From Leucogyrophana mollusca (lineage: Eukaryota; Basidiomycota; Agaricomycetes; Boletales): a stretch of 64,000 nucleotides of DNA. The notes below the pieces were generated by a model. That model was not told the origin of the DNA and made no database searches. It worked only from the letters and a program-made list of their open reading frames with translations. Where the stretch lies: NCBI GenBank assembly GCA_021014945.1, contig MU266342.1, forward strand, positions 62,001 through 126,000, in the 5' to 3' direction. A program made the position numbers and the translations under genes. Of this stretch, positions 1-11,428 are shown piece by piece; the first letter of the stretch is position 1, and the number at the start of each line of letters is the position of its first letter.

Positions 1-292
1 CTGTTGCTTCTTGAGTGCATTCAGTCGGTCATTAGGGCCCATTGTGGTGTGAGAGCCATCTTCCATGCCTGCCACAGCCAACTCGATTATATACTGTAGC
101 GATGCATTCTCCTCGACGATATTCCAGAACAGACGACAAACCTGAAGATGCAGGCCCATGTCAGCTGCAGTACTCAGAGTCTGACTCCACCTAGCTCACT
201 CCTTTGCACACAAGCAGAGATCGAAAGTCGAGAAACGATAATATTTTGAGAAGGAGTTCCAAGGGCAATATATCCACGGAGGACCCAACCAT
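1..292 (-). CDS. F-box protein, 5' part (runs off the window)
   Basis: Start codon at 292-290. Exon 292-200, intron 199-142 (58 nt, GT-AG), second exon 141 to beyond position 1. The first exon encodes an F-box-like helix, LPLELLLKILSFL, followed by a Leu/Cys-rich segment typical of F-box domains (adaptors that join substrates to SCF ubiquitin ligases through Skp1). After the intron the protein continues with VCRLFWNIVEENASLQYIIE, which resembles the stretch after the F-box in many basidiomycete F-box proteins ('...SLQYKIELA...'). The substrate-recognition part lies outside the window, so the substrate class cannot be given. It is transcribed divergently from the UBE2O-type gene, with 219 bp between start codons. 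The reading is seen directly; the SCF role is inferred from the family. Confidence 0.72.
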
Positions 293-511
293 CTCAGTGC
301 ATCCGACGAAGATGTTATGAACAAGAAGGAGTTGACAATCTCGGGCTGGACTTGGTCGGAGTGATGATTTATGGATTACCCTTTCGCATACTTTCGCACG
401 TGGTATGTCCTAATTACGAGCTTGTTTCCGGACAGTAGTCTTGTTCTCTTCCCTTAAGCCCACAGGATCCACGAAGGCCAGAACGCTGCCCAGCTCTGTC
501 ATTGACGAACC
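293..511. promoter_or_regulatory. Shared divergent promoter region, F-box / UBE2O-like
   Basis: 219 bp between the two divergent start codons. No clear TATA box or repeat was recognised. Confidence 0.4.
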
Positions 512-3500
512 ATGGCCGTCAATCACAGAAGATCACCTACCAAAGTGAGCCAGAGATCATTGGTGATGCATTACCGCTCTTCCCTGATCCGCAATGTCTT
601 GGTGTCCATGTAGTTCTATCAAGAAGATATAGTTCGGCGATCAGATTCACCTAATGTATACGGGATTGTACTGGTACGATTCTGTCCAGCTGTAGCTCCC
701 GAAGAGAGAGCCATTGTTAATGTGAGAACATCCAGCGGTGTTGGCATGATGCAGAAGACCTTCCGCTCGCTGGCCCTCTCATTGACCCGCTCATGAGACC
801 ACTGTTGCAAGGAGAAGTAGGGGTCTCCTTTCTTCCAAGCGGCCTTCGCGACATCGTTCCTGAATCAGAATACGTCCTGGTGGATCGAACATTTCAACCT
901 GGTGACTACTGCAAGCGTAGTATAGACGACGTCCGCTCCGGAGTAGTGACTAGTGTCGACGTGAATGCTAGCCTTGTGCATGCGATAAGCGGAGTGGCTG
1001 TGGAAGGCTGGAAGAACGTCCGCGAACTTCAGCACTCGAGTGACATTGATGCTGGAGACTTTGTAGTCTACGATGATTGGATAGGCCAGGCATGTTACTT
1101 TATTACTCCGAGGTCAGCTGCCCAGCTAATACACTCTCTAGGTAATAGAGGTATGTTAGGAACATATCAATCCGATTAACACCTGAAGATTCATGTTCTG
1201 TAAGTTGTTCGACGAACTTGTCATAGAAGCCTCCGGGTCGCTTGTTCGACTCCCTGAGGTCAGTTCCCGCCTGACGGTGGGCGACAGGGGCATGGTGAAG
1301 GTTCAGACTATGCCGTTTTGCCATCTGTTGACAGTCTGTTGGCATTAGGAACTTCTCCCAAACCCACTAAGCTTGCAAGGAGTCTACAGCTTTGCTCACG
1401 GGGCCCCTCTACCCAGTAACAACGATACAGTAGTAGAGTTGAAGCGTACTGTGCTTGCTATTTGTTGGCTGGCAGTCAACCAAAGTGTGCGTTTCTTGTC
1501 GATCTTTTCGTTGTTCGTCCTTTGACACTAGTCATAATTCAGCTCGACCCCGTCACGGCGCAAAACAAACAACGGCCAGAACGCTTTTGGCACGGAGATA
1601 ACCTTTCGAAACTGACAGCATTTCGAACAAAATCAGGTGACATCCGTGTGGGGGACAAAGTGTTTTTGAAGGACGGCGACGAAAGCGCCCCTATCACCAC
1701 ACACGGTCACGCTTCCGACCCAACTGGACAGATAACTGTCCGGGCGCTCTGCGTGAAAGAGACGCGCACGAACGTGAATATACTCTGGCAGGATGGTACC
1801 TCCGAGACCCTGCAATCTACGGATCTCATCCCGTATCTCAATCCCGATGAATATGACTGCTGGTGCGTACGTCGTCGCAGAATCAATAAGATCCCACTTA
1901 ACGTGCAACTAAGGCCTGGTGATCACGTCTTTTGGAAGAACGAAGACCAAATACGGGCGGCCGTCGTCCAGTCTGTCAACTCGGCCGACAGGGTTGCAGT
2001 AGTGCGCTTTTCAGATACCGGCGAGACAGAAATGGCTTCTGTCCTCGAATTAGATCCTAATGGGATGAGTGACTGGGCTTCGGCGACTCCCAATCCCCAT
2101 GTTCATGGTCTAGGAGTACGGCGAGGGGACACCGTGTTCATACATCCGGAGGGCTTGACGAATTCCTATGAAAAGCCGAGGGTACCTCGAATTGGTGAGA
2201 TTGAGCCATGGGTTCGTGAATCCCCCATCCGACCTGATGGTGAGCTGGGGGGGTGGAGGCGCGACATGGCTGACCTGGGAACCCGGATTGCATCCGAACG
2301 CAAAGGACCAATCCATCATGTGCGGCGACCATCGACGGATGATAAGTCACTGTCGTGGTTTGGCGAAGTTACAGGAGTAGGTGTCTGACGTCCTTTCCAA
2401 TGCTATTCAACAATCAAACAATTTGTATTTTCAGCTACGTCTAGATGGTTCAGTTCAGGTCACGCATCCTAACATGGACACTGCCGTTTACCCTCTTGAG
2501 CGTTTGACAAAGCTCTACGATAGCCTAGAGCAGTTCGAAGAAGATGGTTGGGACGATGATATGTCTGAAGGCGAAGACGGGCACGACCACGAAGAGGGTG
2601 TGTGGTACAAGGACGAGGGTGGCATTTGGCGGTATAACAAATATACTGACGATGACGACGACGACTGGGAGGAGACTGACGAGGATGAAGATGATGCTAT
2701 GGATGTGGACACTCCCTGGACCGGAGCTGAGGCTGATCCGCGACTTTCCAACGGCGATAGGCCGACTGTACCCGCCCATCTACCTGGAAACGTGACCCCA
2801 GATGTGGCCGATTCTGTTTCGATGTTATCAGCATCTCCGCCCACTGCAACGGGCGATTTGCCGCAAGTGCTAGCTGGGGATGAAGATGATCAAGTGGACA
2901 CCGAATCCGCTGACGGCCACGGATCACCGTGGAAACGCTTTGATATTCTGCCTTCTGCCCCAGCCGATCATGCCTTCTTCAGCAGCAAGCCGGATCAACC
3001 GTCCAAGAGTTTCCTAGGTCGGTTGACCAAAGAGTATCGCGCCATATCGAGTAGCTTACCAGGTGTGTATAGGCTCAGTGTTTTATTTGGAAATTGCTGA
3101 TTATTCGTGTCCTGCACAGATTCCATTATCGTTCGCGCGTACGAAGATCGTGCCGACCTGCTGAGGTGTCTTATCATCGGACCAGAAAATACACCTTATG
3201 AGGATGCCCCCTTCGTGATTGACTGGATGCTTGATTCTAACTTTCCGCAAAGCCCTCCTCTCGCCCATTTTTTGAGTTGGACGAACGGAAACGGACGAGG
3301 TTGGTCCCTAGCTTGCCTGAGTTCTATTGCGCACTCACACATTACTTTCGTTCGCCAGTAAATCCGTGAGTGAGAGGCGGGCAAAAAGTGCACTAAATCC
3401 CGTGTTGAATTCTCTATTTTTGCCCTAGGAACCTCTATGAGGAAGGCAAGGTCTGCCTGTCCATTCTAGGGACTTGGGCTGGGGATCGGAGCGAGACATG

Positions 3501-4031
3501 GAGTGCAGCTCGATCCTCGTTGCTTCAAGCTTTCGTATCTATTCAAGGCTTAGTGCTGGTGAAGGAACCGTACGTCCTGTATTTGCATCAAAGGTTGTCA
3601 CTGAAATTCCCTTTTTTGTGACAAGATGGTTTTGTGAACCTGCATATGAGAAATTGAGAGGCACCGAGGAAGGAACGGTTAACAGGTAGGTAGATTGTTC
3701 TGTCAGTGCAGCTCTGACCCTTATGATCGGCTACAGTCGTTTATATAGCGAAAAGGCCTTCGTCCTTTCCCGTGGATTCGTACGACGAGCGCTCGAAATC
3801 CCCCTCGGAGATCTGGAGAATGAAATCAATTGGCTCTACTACACGAGTGGCAGACTGGAGAAAGTACTACGGGACTCTCGGGCGCTGATTGAGAAGAGCA
3901 AGCTGAATCTCGAGGCCACGGAAGCTGATCAAGAGGTCGCTGTTCCGCGACTGACGATGGGGGGCATAATCACCTTAGAACGGACACTGGGAAAATTGCA
4001 GGCTCTCCTAGATGCCCACCACAGCGCCTAG
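512..4031 (+). CDS. UBE2O: UBE2O-type E2/E3 hybrid ubiquitin-conjugating enzyme, 925 aa
   Basis: Large hybrid E2/E3 ubiquitin enzyme. Fourteen exons: 512-544, 614-673, 736-1089, 1142-1150, 1205-1294, 1349-1486, 1543-1862, 1914-2376, 2435-3062, 3120-3299, 3359-3365, 3429-3569, 3626-3685, 3737-4031 (2778 nt). The N-terminal half has the small-barrel repeats seen in UBE2O (CWPGDHVFW after splicing). An acidic stretch lies at about residues 525-580. The UBC fold begins near [12 protein letters not shown], and the active-site segment is [18 protein letters not shown] with catalytic Cys near residue 770; NPN replaces the usual HPN. A C-terminal helix follows. Oddities: two micro-exons (9 and 7 nt), a GC donor at 1090, and a 51-nt stop-free intron (1863-1913) that would add 17 aa if retained. 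The first two exons are the least certain. Confidence 0.85.
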
Positions 4032-4439
4032 AGTGCTTTTCTCATGTTGCTAGCTATCAACTTCATGTTTCAGTATAGCTTCAATATTCAATGTAGTGGT
4101 ATAGTGGCGGGGGGTCTGAAATTTCAGAATGGCTAGCACTCTACTATGTATGTCCTGGTGCTCGCAAACCAATTATTTAACCAAGTCGGTCGGCCTCTAC
4201 AAAATCAGGGAATGCCAACAAAGGATAACGTGGTCGGGATACCATGAACAAGAGAATGTATCCAACGATGAAAAAATGCGGATGAAAACAGGAGAAAATA
4301 TACGCGGCAATACAAGAACGAACGAGAGAAAGAACACGTGAAGGACAGCTGGAAATGTGTCTGTCAACAAAGACGGCGTGCGGCCGCGTAAATTTAGTCC
4401 TGCCAGTCAACCGAAACAGATGTGGATACACCAAGCACA
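4032..4439. other. Convergent intergenic region, no gene seen
   Basis: 408 bp between the 3' ends of the UBE2O-like gene and the KRE6-like gene. Only short chance reading frames; presumably both 3' UTRs. Confidence 0.5.
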
Positions 4440-7211
4440 CTATGAGCATTGACCCAAGAACCTGTTCTTGGGGAAAGGTTGCCCATAATCGGTTTGCCAT
4501 GTTGTCAGATTTGGGTTGCTATACGCCTCGAGATACCTGTGATAACAGGCTCAATGACAGGATGCGGAGACAGCACGAAGAAAAGACACCCACTCGTTAA
4601 TGTAGGCTGCGGTCGGGAAGTCCTTGGGGTCACATCCAATATTGATGGCATCCTTCGGTTGGTACACACGTATCCAATCTATTCTCATGACCGCTGGAAA
4701 CTGCAGATCGGTGAAGTCGGGAACTACGAAATTGTCGGACATTGCTAAATTTGCGATCAAGTACTTCGCGAAGGGTAAGCTAATTTGCATCCAGCCTCAT
4801 GAAAACTGCAGGACTCACCATTGGTTCTTGAGAAATAGGCCTATCCGAGATTTCCGTGGCGGTGTCGGCAGTCATCCCACTTGCATCAAGGGTCCAAGCC
4901 ACTTCATCATTAGTGATCCAGCTGATGTACTGCAGGGGACATTTTTCAGAAATGAAACCACACTGATGATACCGTTAAACGCACTCCGCTGTTGTTCGCA
5001 TAACCTGCATCACGAGTCAGCCCCCCGTCTCAAACATCATCGAAAAAACTAAAACATGCCAGGTTGATACTCGTATCCATAAGTCGCGAAGCATCCAGTG
5101 TTTCCAGTGTAACAACTCTGATCTGCGCCGAAAATCAGCTATAGTTGGAGTAATTGGAAATGTGATGTGTCGTACTTGTGGTCGTTATACCCGAAGTAGA
5201 TTGCTGAAACACGCCGCCTACGTAGTATGGGTTCAATTCCGTGATATCAGGATTCGGGATATCGAAGTTGCCAGTGGTGTTTTTCCAGATGTAGCCAGCA
5301 TTCATTGGCTTGGTAGAGATAAGATTAGGTCAGTGAAAAGGTTCGCCATCTGAGCTGGCTCACCGCCCATTGGCCTGATTGTGATACTTGGCCTTGAAGG
5401 GGAGATCCCGTGACCTGACGACACGATGAGCCATGAAAACCTTGCCCAAACTCAAATTCTTACTTGGGCCTCGAAAATATCAATCTCTGGTGCAGATCGA
5501 CCAACATAAGTGCCATCCTCATGCACAGGACCAGGGTGCGATTCTCCTGGGCATGTGCATCGCGACAAACGCTGTCCAGGAAGGTAGGACAATACATCCC
5601 CATTGTACGGGTCTCCGTTTTCCAAGGCCGCCGGGGGACCGCCATTAATGGTTTGGTTGGGCGCCGTGCCAACGTCACAAGCGTCATAGGAGTAAGGCCA
5701 CTGATATGACCGTCATCGGTTACTATCTCGCGCACAAGAAGGTATTTGCTCACCATTCCCTCTAGACTTGCACCATATCCTACTCGACCTGTATAGTAGG
5801 ACGGTTAATAGAGCCCTCGAGGGCAAGGGACTGTACTTGCCAAGGTTTCCCATCGTCCAGACTTGAACAATGATCTCAGAAACTGATCGTTAATAAGAGA
5901 AGAAAAATCCCTCACCTGCTGGCCAAAGTCCTAAACGAATGGTTCAGTGAGACGCAAGGACTATACACAGCGCTACCAAGAACATACCAGGTACATTGTT
6001 CTGGCCAGGCAAACTGACAGATACTTGAATCATACCACCGGTGAAACAAAACTTGTTCCATGTCGACAACAGACCGCTCTGGTACTGCAAGTTGTTAATT
6101 TCCTTCTGAGACATGGTGATCTCTAGCGAGCCGTTCCTGGTGGTAATCGCCTCAGGATAGTACCACTCCAGATCGTTAGTCTTGCGTGGCAGGCACTATG
6201 AGCGTGAAGGAAGGCAGGTCTAACAAGTTAACCTCACCTGCCAGTAATGGAGGTTCACCGCTTCCCAATACGGGTCATCTCCAGGCCAAAATGTCCTTCC
6301 TTCTTGGTTGAATTCATCACTGAACACTAGTTGCCATTCAGAACCATCCGCGAATGAAGGTATTGTGTGGGCTGATTGTGGCGTGTCATTATCAATCAAC
6401 CCAAAATTGTTGAGTACCGACGGCAGCTGGAGGTGCCTTGTGAGCACCAAGATGTAAGATATGTGAGCTTGAACTTACCTGACCGCTAGCGTTTGCGCCA
6501 CCGAAGTTGAATCCCCCAGAATACGAAAGGGAGTGCTTCGTAAAATATGATATCATAGGATAACCAGCACTAGTTGTGAATAGATGAATGAGCCGGAAAA
6601 TTTAGAGTAGGAGCCACCGATGCATACAAGAGGGTAACGAGGCCCAAGGCAAGGAACACCAGACACCCCAGGTTACCGAGTCCTCTAGCAGTGAATACAC
6701 TACCACCCCGGTCGCTCTTACGATCTCGGCGAGGGTCTGGGTTGTGGAGGTAGTCATCTGGTTCTGGATGATTTGGCGAGATGTCGGCGCCCCATGACGA
6801 GGGGTCTGGGGAAAGAGAGAACTGGAGTGCAGTGAGTTTACAAAGCGGAAGTGTTAGTATATCCTGTTCGAGGGTATGAGGGTGGTCAAGACTTACTTTG
6901 TCGGAGAAGGACAGTCCCTGGGACACAGATGACCGGCCGGCGGCTGCAGTAGTGTAGGGGGACTCGCTCTAAAGAAAAAGGAAATGTAGAAGGATGTTAT
7001 GACGAAAGTTCGATCAGCCGGGATTGTGGGAGCCACTGACCAAAGAGTTGGAGCTTGGCATGCTTCTTAATGTCTGGGGGCCCCTAGCAAACGCGGCCTG
7101 CACGCCTTGAGCGCCCCTGGCCGACGGGGGGAGAAGACTTGTTGTTGATGGGGCATTTGAACCCGTTTGAGCGTAAAAACGTCTCTGGGTATCAGGACCA
7201 AGTGAGGCCAT
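4440..7211 (-). CDS. KRE6: KRE6/SKN1-family GH16 beta-glucan synthesis protein, 615 aa
   Basis: Type II membrane protein of the KRE6/SKN1 family, needed for cell-wall beta-1,6-glucan and acting in the secretory pathway or at the cell surface. Seventeen exons, 5' to 3': 7211-7041, 6968-6897, 6821-6628, 6569-6479, 6426-6238, 6180-5988, 5930-5916, 5861-5841, 5788-5754, 5700-5464, 5414-5364, 5308-5191, 5122-5060, 5004-4985, 4929-4819, 4763-4594, 4536-4440 (1848 nt). Cytosolic Ser/Pro-rich tail of about 130 residues, one transmembrane helix at about 131-152 ([15 protein letters not shown]), then the GH16 lumenal domain with the E-x-D-x-x-E catalytic signature in [10 protein letters not shown]. The C-terminus matches the family ([14 protein letters not shown]). 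Very small exons (15, 20, 21 nt) and two GC-AG introns (donors at 5059 and 5840) fragment it. Only the spliced product is full length. Confidence 0.88.
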
Positions 7212-7632
7212 GACGGGGAATTTGAAGGATGTTCAGTGAATGATAAAAGAGCGGGTACGTTGTTTCTTCGCGTAGAGAATACTCTGGTATAGACGGTATT
7301 AGTGTACAGGCTAAGCCGTTGGAAAGTGGTTTGAAGGGAAGAAAAGAGCTGAGAAAGGAACCGGATCTGACTGGTCAGACCTGCAGCGTACAATAACGGA
7401 AACTGGTCGTGATGGAACTTCTCGTGTGAATTATCCAATATGGTTGCGTTATTTTTATCTCCCCTTAGCTTGTGCACAACACTGATCTTGTTCACTCTCT
7501 TATTTTTACGGGATCAGAGACATACAATGTTACTGTAAAGCCACGAGGAGCGCGACGGGGTCATGAAAAGAAACGGTGTTTATTTTTATTGGCGGTAAAT
7601 CCGGAGGTGGCTGCGGAACGGTGCGAACGGCG
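7212..7632. other. KRE6 5' region / SNAPC1-like 3' region
   Basis: 421 bp between two minus-strand genes. It holds the KRE6 promoter and the downstream region of the SNAPC1-like gene. The opposite-strand reading frame beginning here is an antisense shadow. Confidence 0.45.
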
Positions 7633-8929
7633 TCAAGAGCCCGAAGATGAGCGACCATCAACCGGCGCAGTAATCGCTTGGTGGCGCGCAGGTTCATCAA
7701 TACCGGCGCCTTCTAGTAGCCCGAGGATGCCGCCCCGCCGACCAAGCGCCCAGGTTTTTCCCAATTCACCCACCGCACGCTCCACCCGCTCCAATCCCGT
7801 CCTCTCGCCACCTTCGCCCCCAACTTCCAGGCCCTTGGCGGCTGCTTCCTCATCTATCCTTTTCAGACGTGCAAGGACGGCCGCATTGGCACGGCCTAAC
7901 GCTGCTTGCCCAGGGTTTCCCCCGGGAGGATGAAGTGGATCGATCGCATCCAAAAGATCCGATTTTCGTGTGCGATAATTATTGCGTGTTGTGCTCGGGG
8001 GGTGCGATAGTAATATGTGGGTGGTTACAGGTTGTATGGCCTCCGTTGCATCAGCAGCCTGAGGCGGTTGGTAGGTGTATGTGGTCCTATCAATCCACTT
8101 GTCTAAAGCAGCAAGAGCATCTTTAGCTTTCCTGATCTTCTCACGTTTCGTCGGGCGGCCTTTTTTCTTTGGCAAGTTGGCGGAGGATTGCCCGGTATGC
8201 TGTTCCACGTTATGGGTAGTATCGAAATTGTCCTGAACATATATCTCTCGGGGCAGCTCCCGTGGATTGAGGGCATTCGAGTCGGTTGTTGGCAGAATTT
8301 GAAAGATGCGAGACTTGACCAAAGCTGAGAGCACATAGATAACGTGCGAACGAAGCGGTAGCAGAAAATCCGCGCTCAGAATGTCGGGAAGCGAGAGCAC
8401 GGATGTATAAAGATCTACATGGAAACACTCGCATAAGTGCACCTTTTTCCAGCGAATACTGTTTAGACTCACCCATAGATATTGGGAAATGAGCGATGGA
8501 ATGCAAAGGGGGTGCGGACGTGGAAGGCTGTGTGTAAAAGAACGTGTATAGGCCAAACAAAGCAACTGCTCTGTTCAAGGGTGCCTCAGTGGGCACAAGG
8601 CGCTCTGTGCTGATATGAGTACGGCACTACCTGAAGACACCGAACGGTGACCCACCTGAGAAGAGCCTCATTGTGATTTTGAGGAAAGTCTCCCGGGACC
8701 GTGCATCAAATACCTTGAAATGCAGCCAGGTCCACCCCTGACTCTGCCATATTTCTTTGAAAAGGTTAAAGGGCCGAGATGGGTGAGACTTGGCATAGTG
8801 TTCGGTGTAAACATTGATTAAAGTGTTGATGTCATCGCGAGCGGGGTGGATATATGCGGAGGAAGTAAAATATGAGGGCTGTAAAATAACTTGTCCTCGG
8901 AGCGAGGACGGTGAGATCGCCACGGACAT
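7633..8929 (-). CDS. SNAPC1 (SNAP43)-like snRNA-gene transcription factor subunit, 395 aa
   Basis: Three exons: 8929-8656, 8604-8473, 8414-7633 (1188 nt). The N-terminal half looks like the SNAPC1/SNAP43 fold: a segment HPSRPFNLFKEIWQSQGW, then a helical stretch GLYTFFYTQPSTSAPP that parallels the animal SNAP43 'YLLYGLYNTQ' region, then VLSALVKSRIFQILP. Animal SNAPC1 is part of the complex that binds the proximal sequence element of snRNA genes. The C-terminal part has a basic patch (KKKGRPTKREKIRKAK, AT-hook or nuclear-localisation-like) and an Ala/Glu-rich helical tail. The similarity is by motif memory and is weak, so the SNAPc assignment is a hypothesis; a basidiomycete-specific nuclear protein is the alternative. 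The start at 8929 lies only 147 bp from the divergent Ima1-like gene. Confidence 0.55.
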
Positions 8930-9076
8930 CCCAACAAGTCGGGAGCAAGTGTAGGCCGGCGTTCATTTCCTTTCTGGTAAATTAGCAAACATGCATAAAC
9001 ATTTCTCATCACAACTCAGGCTCCTGCTGAGCTCCGGTTTCAAAGAAACGCGCTTACGGGCGACGCGTTTTGCCAA
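8930..9076. promoter_or_regulatory. Short divergent promoter, SNAPC1-like / Ima1-like
   Basis: 147 bp between divergent start codons. Both genes must share or overlap their promoter elements. No clear core element was recognised. Confidence 0.4.
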
Positions 9077-10952
9077 ATGGCGCCTTTCTTTCGCAGAAGC
9101 AGCAATCTCACTTGCTTCTTCTGCCAGTGTGGCATAAATCCTCTCCCGACGAATCCTCGATCATTCCGCTGTCCACACTGCAGCTGCTGGAATCGCTTTG
9201 ATGCAAATGGCGAAATTATATCTGACGAGCCTGCGATGCACGACGAGGCAATGAACGCGAAGTCGTTTGCGAAGCGAGGTGCGCCTTCCGTGACCTATTT
9301 TACTTATTCTCGTGTTCAAGGCCACTTTGATAGCTTCTCCCAGCAAGGACCGCCTACCATCATTCTATGGGAGAGGACAGTTCTGCCACACCTGTCAAAC
9401 TAACCAGATGCTATTGGTTAACTTATTATCCAACTACCTCCCAAACCCTCAAGTGCGTTTGCTGGTTTGCCTTGGCTGGTTTTCCCGTTCATGTATCTTT
9501 CCCAGCACCCAGACTATGCTAAGCGCCTCGAGATGCTCCCCCAGTACCGCGAGTCCCTGCACATCCGCTACCCCCCAGTGTGTGCCAATTGCCTTCCGGC
9601 AGTGGAGGAGGAAATCAAGCAGAAAGATCACATGGCCCGTACGAAGGCCCTTGGCGGCTGGCTGAAAGAAAGCAAAGGGAAGGAGAGGCAGAGGCAGGTC
9701 TCGAGTACCAGCAAAGAACGCGAAAAGTTAGAGGTTCATTTGACCGCATGGAGGATAAGAGGGCTCCTCTGGGTTTCTACCCTGTTGATGGTCCTGATGG
9801 GTCACTCTGCCGGTAGGGTTTCCAGCTCCATCGGCCGTTCGCCCCAAAGTCTTACCCCTCGTCTCTAGTTATTTGGGAGTGGTCGTTTCCTCATTTTGTG
9901 GGGCGGCTTCTCCCTGTCCTTCCGGTGTTGACTCTATTCTCACTTCTTTGGACTGCCTGGGATCCGACATATCATTCATTTCGGAAGGCTCGAATACAAG
10001 GCCGTGACTTGCGGGTTCAAGGCAAGAATCATTATATTGTAAGTCAAAATTCCGTATCACTCGGCCTGTCTGACCCAGGGTTCAATCAGATCCTCCAAAT
10101 GACCGCATGGCTCTCGCGGTTGCTCACATCCGTACTGCTGGCGCTACCCCAGTATTCATCATCTTGGGACTATCTCAACATCGCCCACTTTCCAGCATCG
10201 TCGAAGAGTCGTATATACTGTTCCATATCACTTATCTTCGAAATATCTGTACGTTCCTCTACCCTCCCATCATGACTTTTCTTAGTGTTGCGCCGATATA
10301 GGTTGTCGTCGCCTCCTTTACTGTACTACACCTCCGACAACCTCCGCCAATTCGACTTATTGACACCTCGAGCCATCAGCTGTCATTCCCCTCGCGTGCA
10401 ACATCCGAGGTCCCGCATACCGACAGCGCTCGTCCCTCCCCCGTTCCCACACGCCCTTCCACAAGCGAGCCTGACCTCCTTGCCTCCCTATCACTCTCAT
10501 CGAAGCCTGTAGTCCAACCGAACAACCCAATATTCGGGCTGCCATCCCTTCTGTCGAGTGCCCAGCCCTCAGCCTCTCCGATCAAAGTGGATGAGGACGA
10601 GGACGAGGATGCGATGGACTGGACTCCCACTCATTCATCCTCTTCCCGTCCTCCTAAGGCAAAGAAAATCCTTGATGACGACGACGACGGCTCATGGTTA
10701 CGTCCTCAGCGGTTCTTTCCACCAGAGCGACCCACTGGGCTCGAATCATTATTTGCCAGCACAAAGCTTGCCGACGATGTGGATCAAAGATCCCGCACAG
10801 CGGCTGAGAATGTTTCTACCACGTTGGGCAGATGGGCTTCTCAGTGGTGGTGGGTGGGTGCTATCTCGCTAATAATAGTACCGCTGGGTGGAATCGCGAT
10901 AAGGGCTTGGAGAAACTGGGATACGGCAGGGTACTACTTGACCAACGAGTGA
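9077..10952 (+). CDS. ima1: Ima1 N-terminal-domain inner nuclear membrane protein, 535 aa
   Basis: Homolog of the Ima1/TMEM201 (NET5/Samp1) family, inner-nuclear-membrane proteins that help couple chromatin and cytoskeleton. Six exons: 9077-9278, 9334-9452, 9506-9812, 9869-10038, 10090-10248, 10302-10952 (1608 nt). The N-terminal domain has repeated Cys pairs (CFFCQCG, CPHCSCWN, then FCHTCQTNQM and VCANC) that form the zinc-binding Ima1_N module. Hydrophobic helices follow (RGLLWVSTLLMVLMG; LLPVLPVLTLFSLLW; further ones near ITYLRN-equivalent exon 5), then a Ser/Pro-rich linker with an acidic DEDEDEDAMDW patch, and a final membrane segment WWWVGAISLIIVPLGG near the C-terminus. The splice at 9278/9334 was chosen because it gives SFAKRASPSK, as in relatives. 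Fold assignment is good; partners are not deducible. Confidence 0.78.
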
Positions 10953-11428
10953 ACTGGCACAAACATACACATGCATTGCGCAATCATGAAGTTATCAATC
11001 ACAAGCATGCACTGAATCGCATCTACAACTTCGTCAAGAAAATACCATGCTCGACCCAGCGAGAAACAAGAAAGGGAAGAAAGAAAAAGCAGCGCAGCTG
11101 GTCGGCATAGCATCCTCATCAGATGGAACAAGAATAGGAACGTATATACCTACGGTAACCTGGTATCAGATGATTAGGAAGTTTGTGGACAGGGTATTGG
11201 CAAAGACATGTAGCATGCATACGTAGTAAGATGACTAAAACTCCGCGCAAAGAGAAAAGATGTCGGATTGCATCGTCCAGCAAGCAGATGTGATATTGAC
11301 GGATGGGATGATGGATAAAAACAGAATAAAGGGGTGAGTAAGGTGGGATGCGAAACGATCATCGGTATCCTAACACTGGCGCGACTGTTCAGGTAACTCC
11401 GCTTCTATCAGTTACTCATGTTACCCTC
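10953..11428. other. Convergent intergenic region, no gene seen
   Basis: 476 bp between two 3' ends. AT-richer than the flanking genes; only short chance ORFs. Confidence 0.5.

Noticed and set aside
2544..2844. Ser-rich and Met/Thr-rich ORFs at the acidic stretch of UBE2O
   Set aside because: They are other-frame readings of GAC/GAG repeats that encode the acidic stretch.
7472..7933. Plus-strand ORF of 153 codons overlapping the SNAPC1-like gene
   Set aside because: Antisense shadow of a GC-rich exon; the composition is Arg/Pro/Ser-rich without domains.
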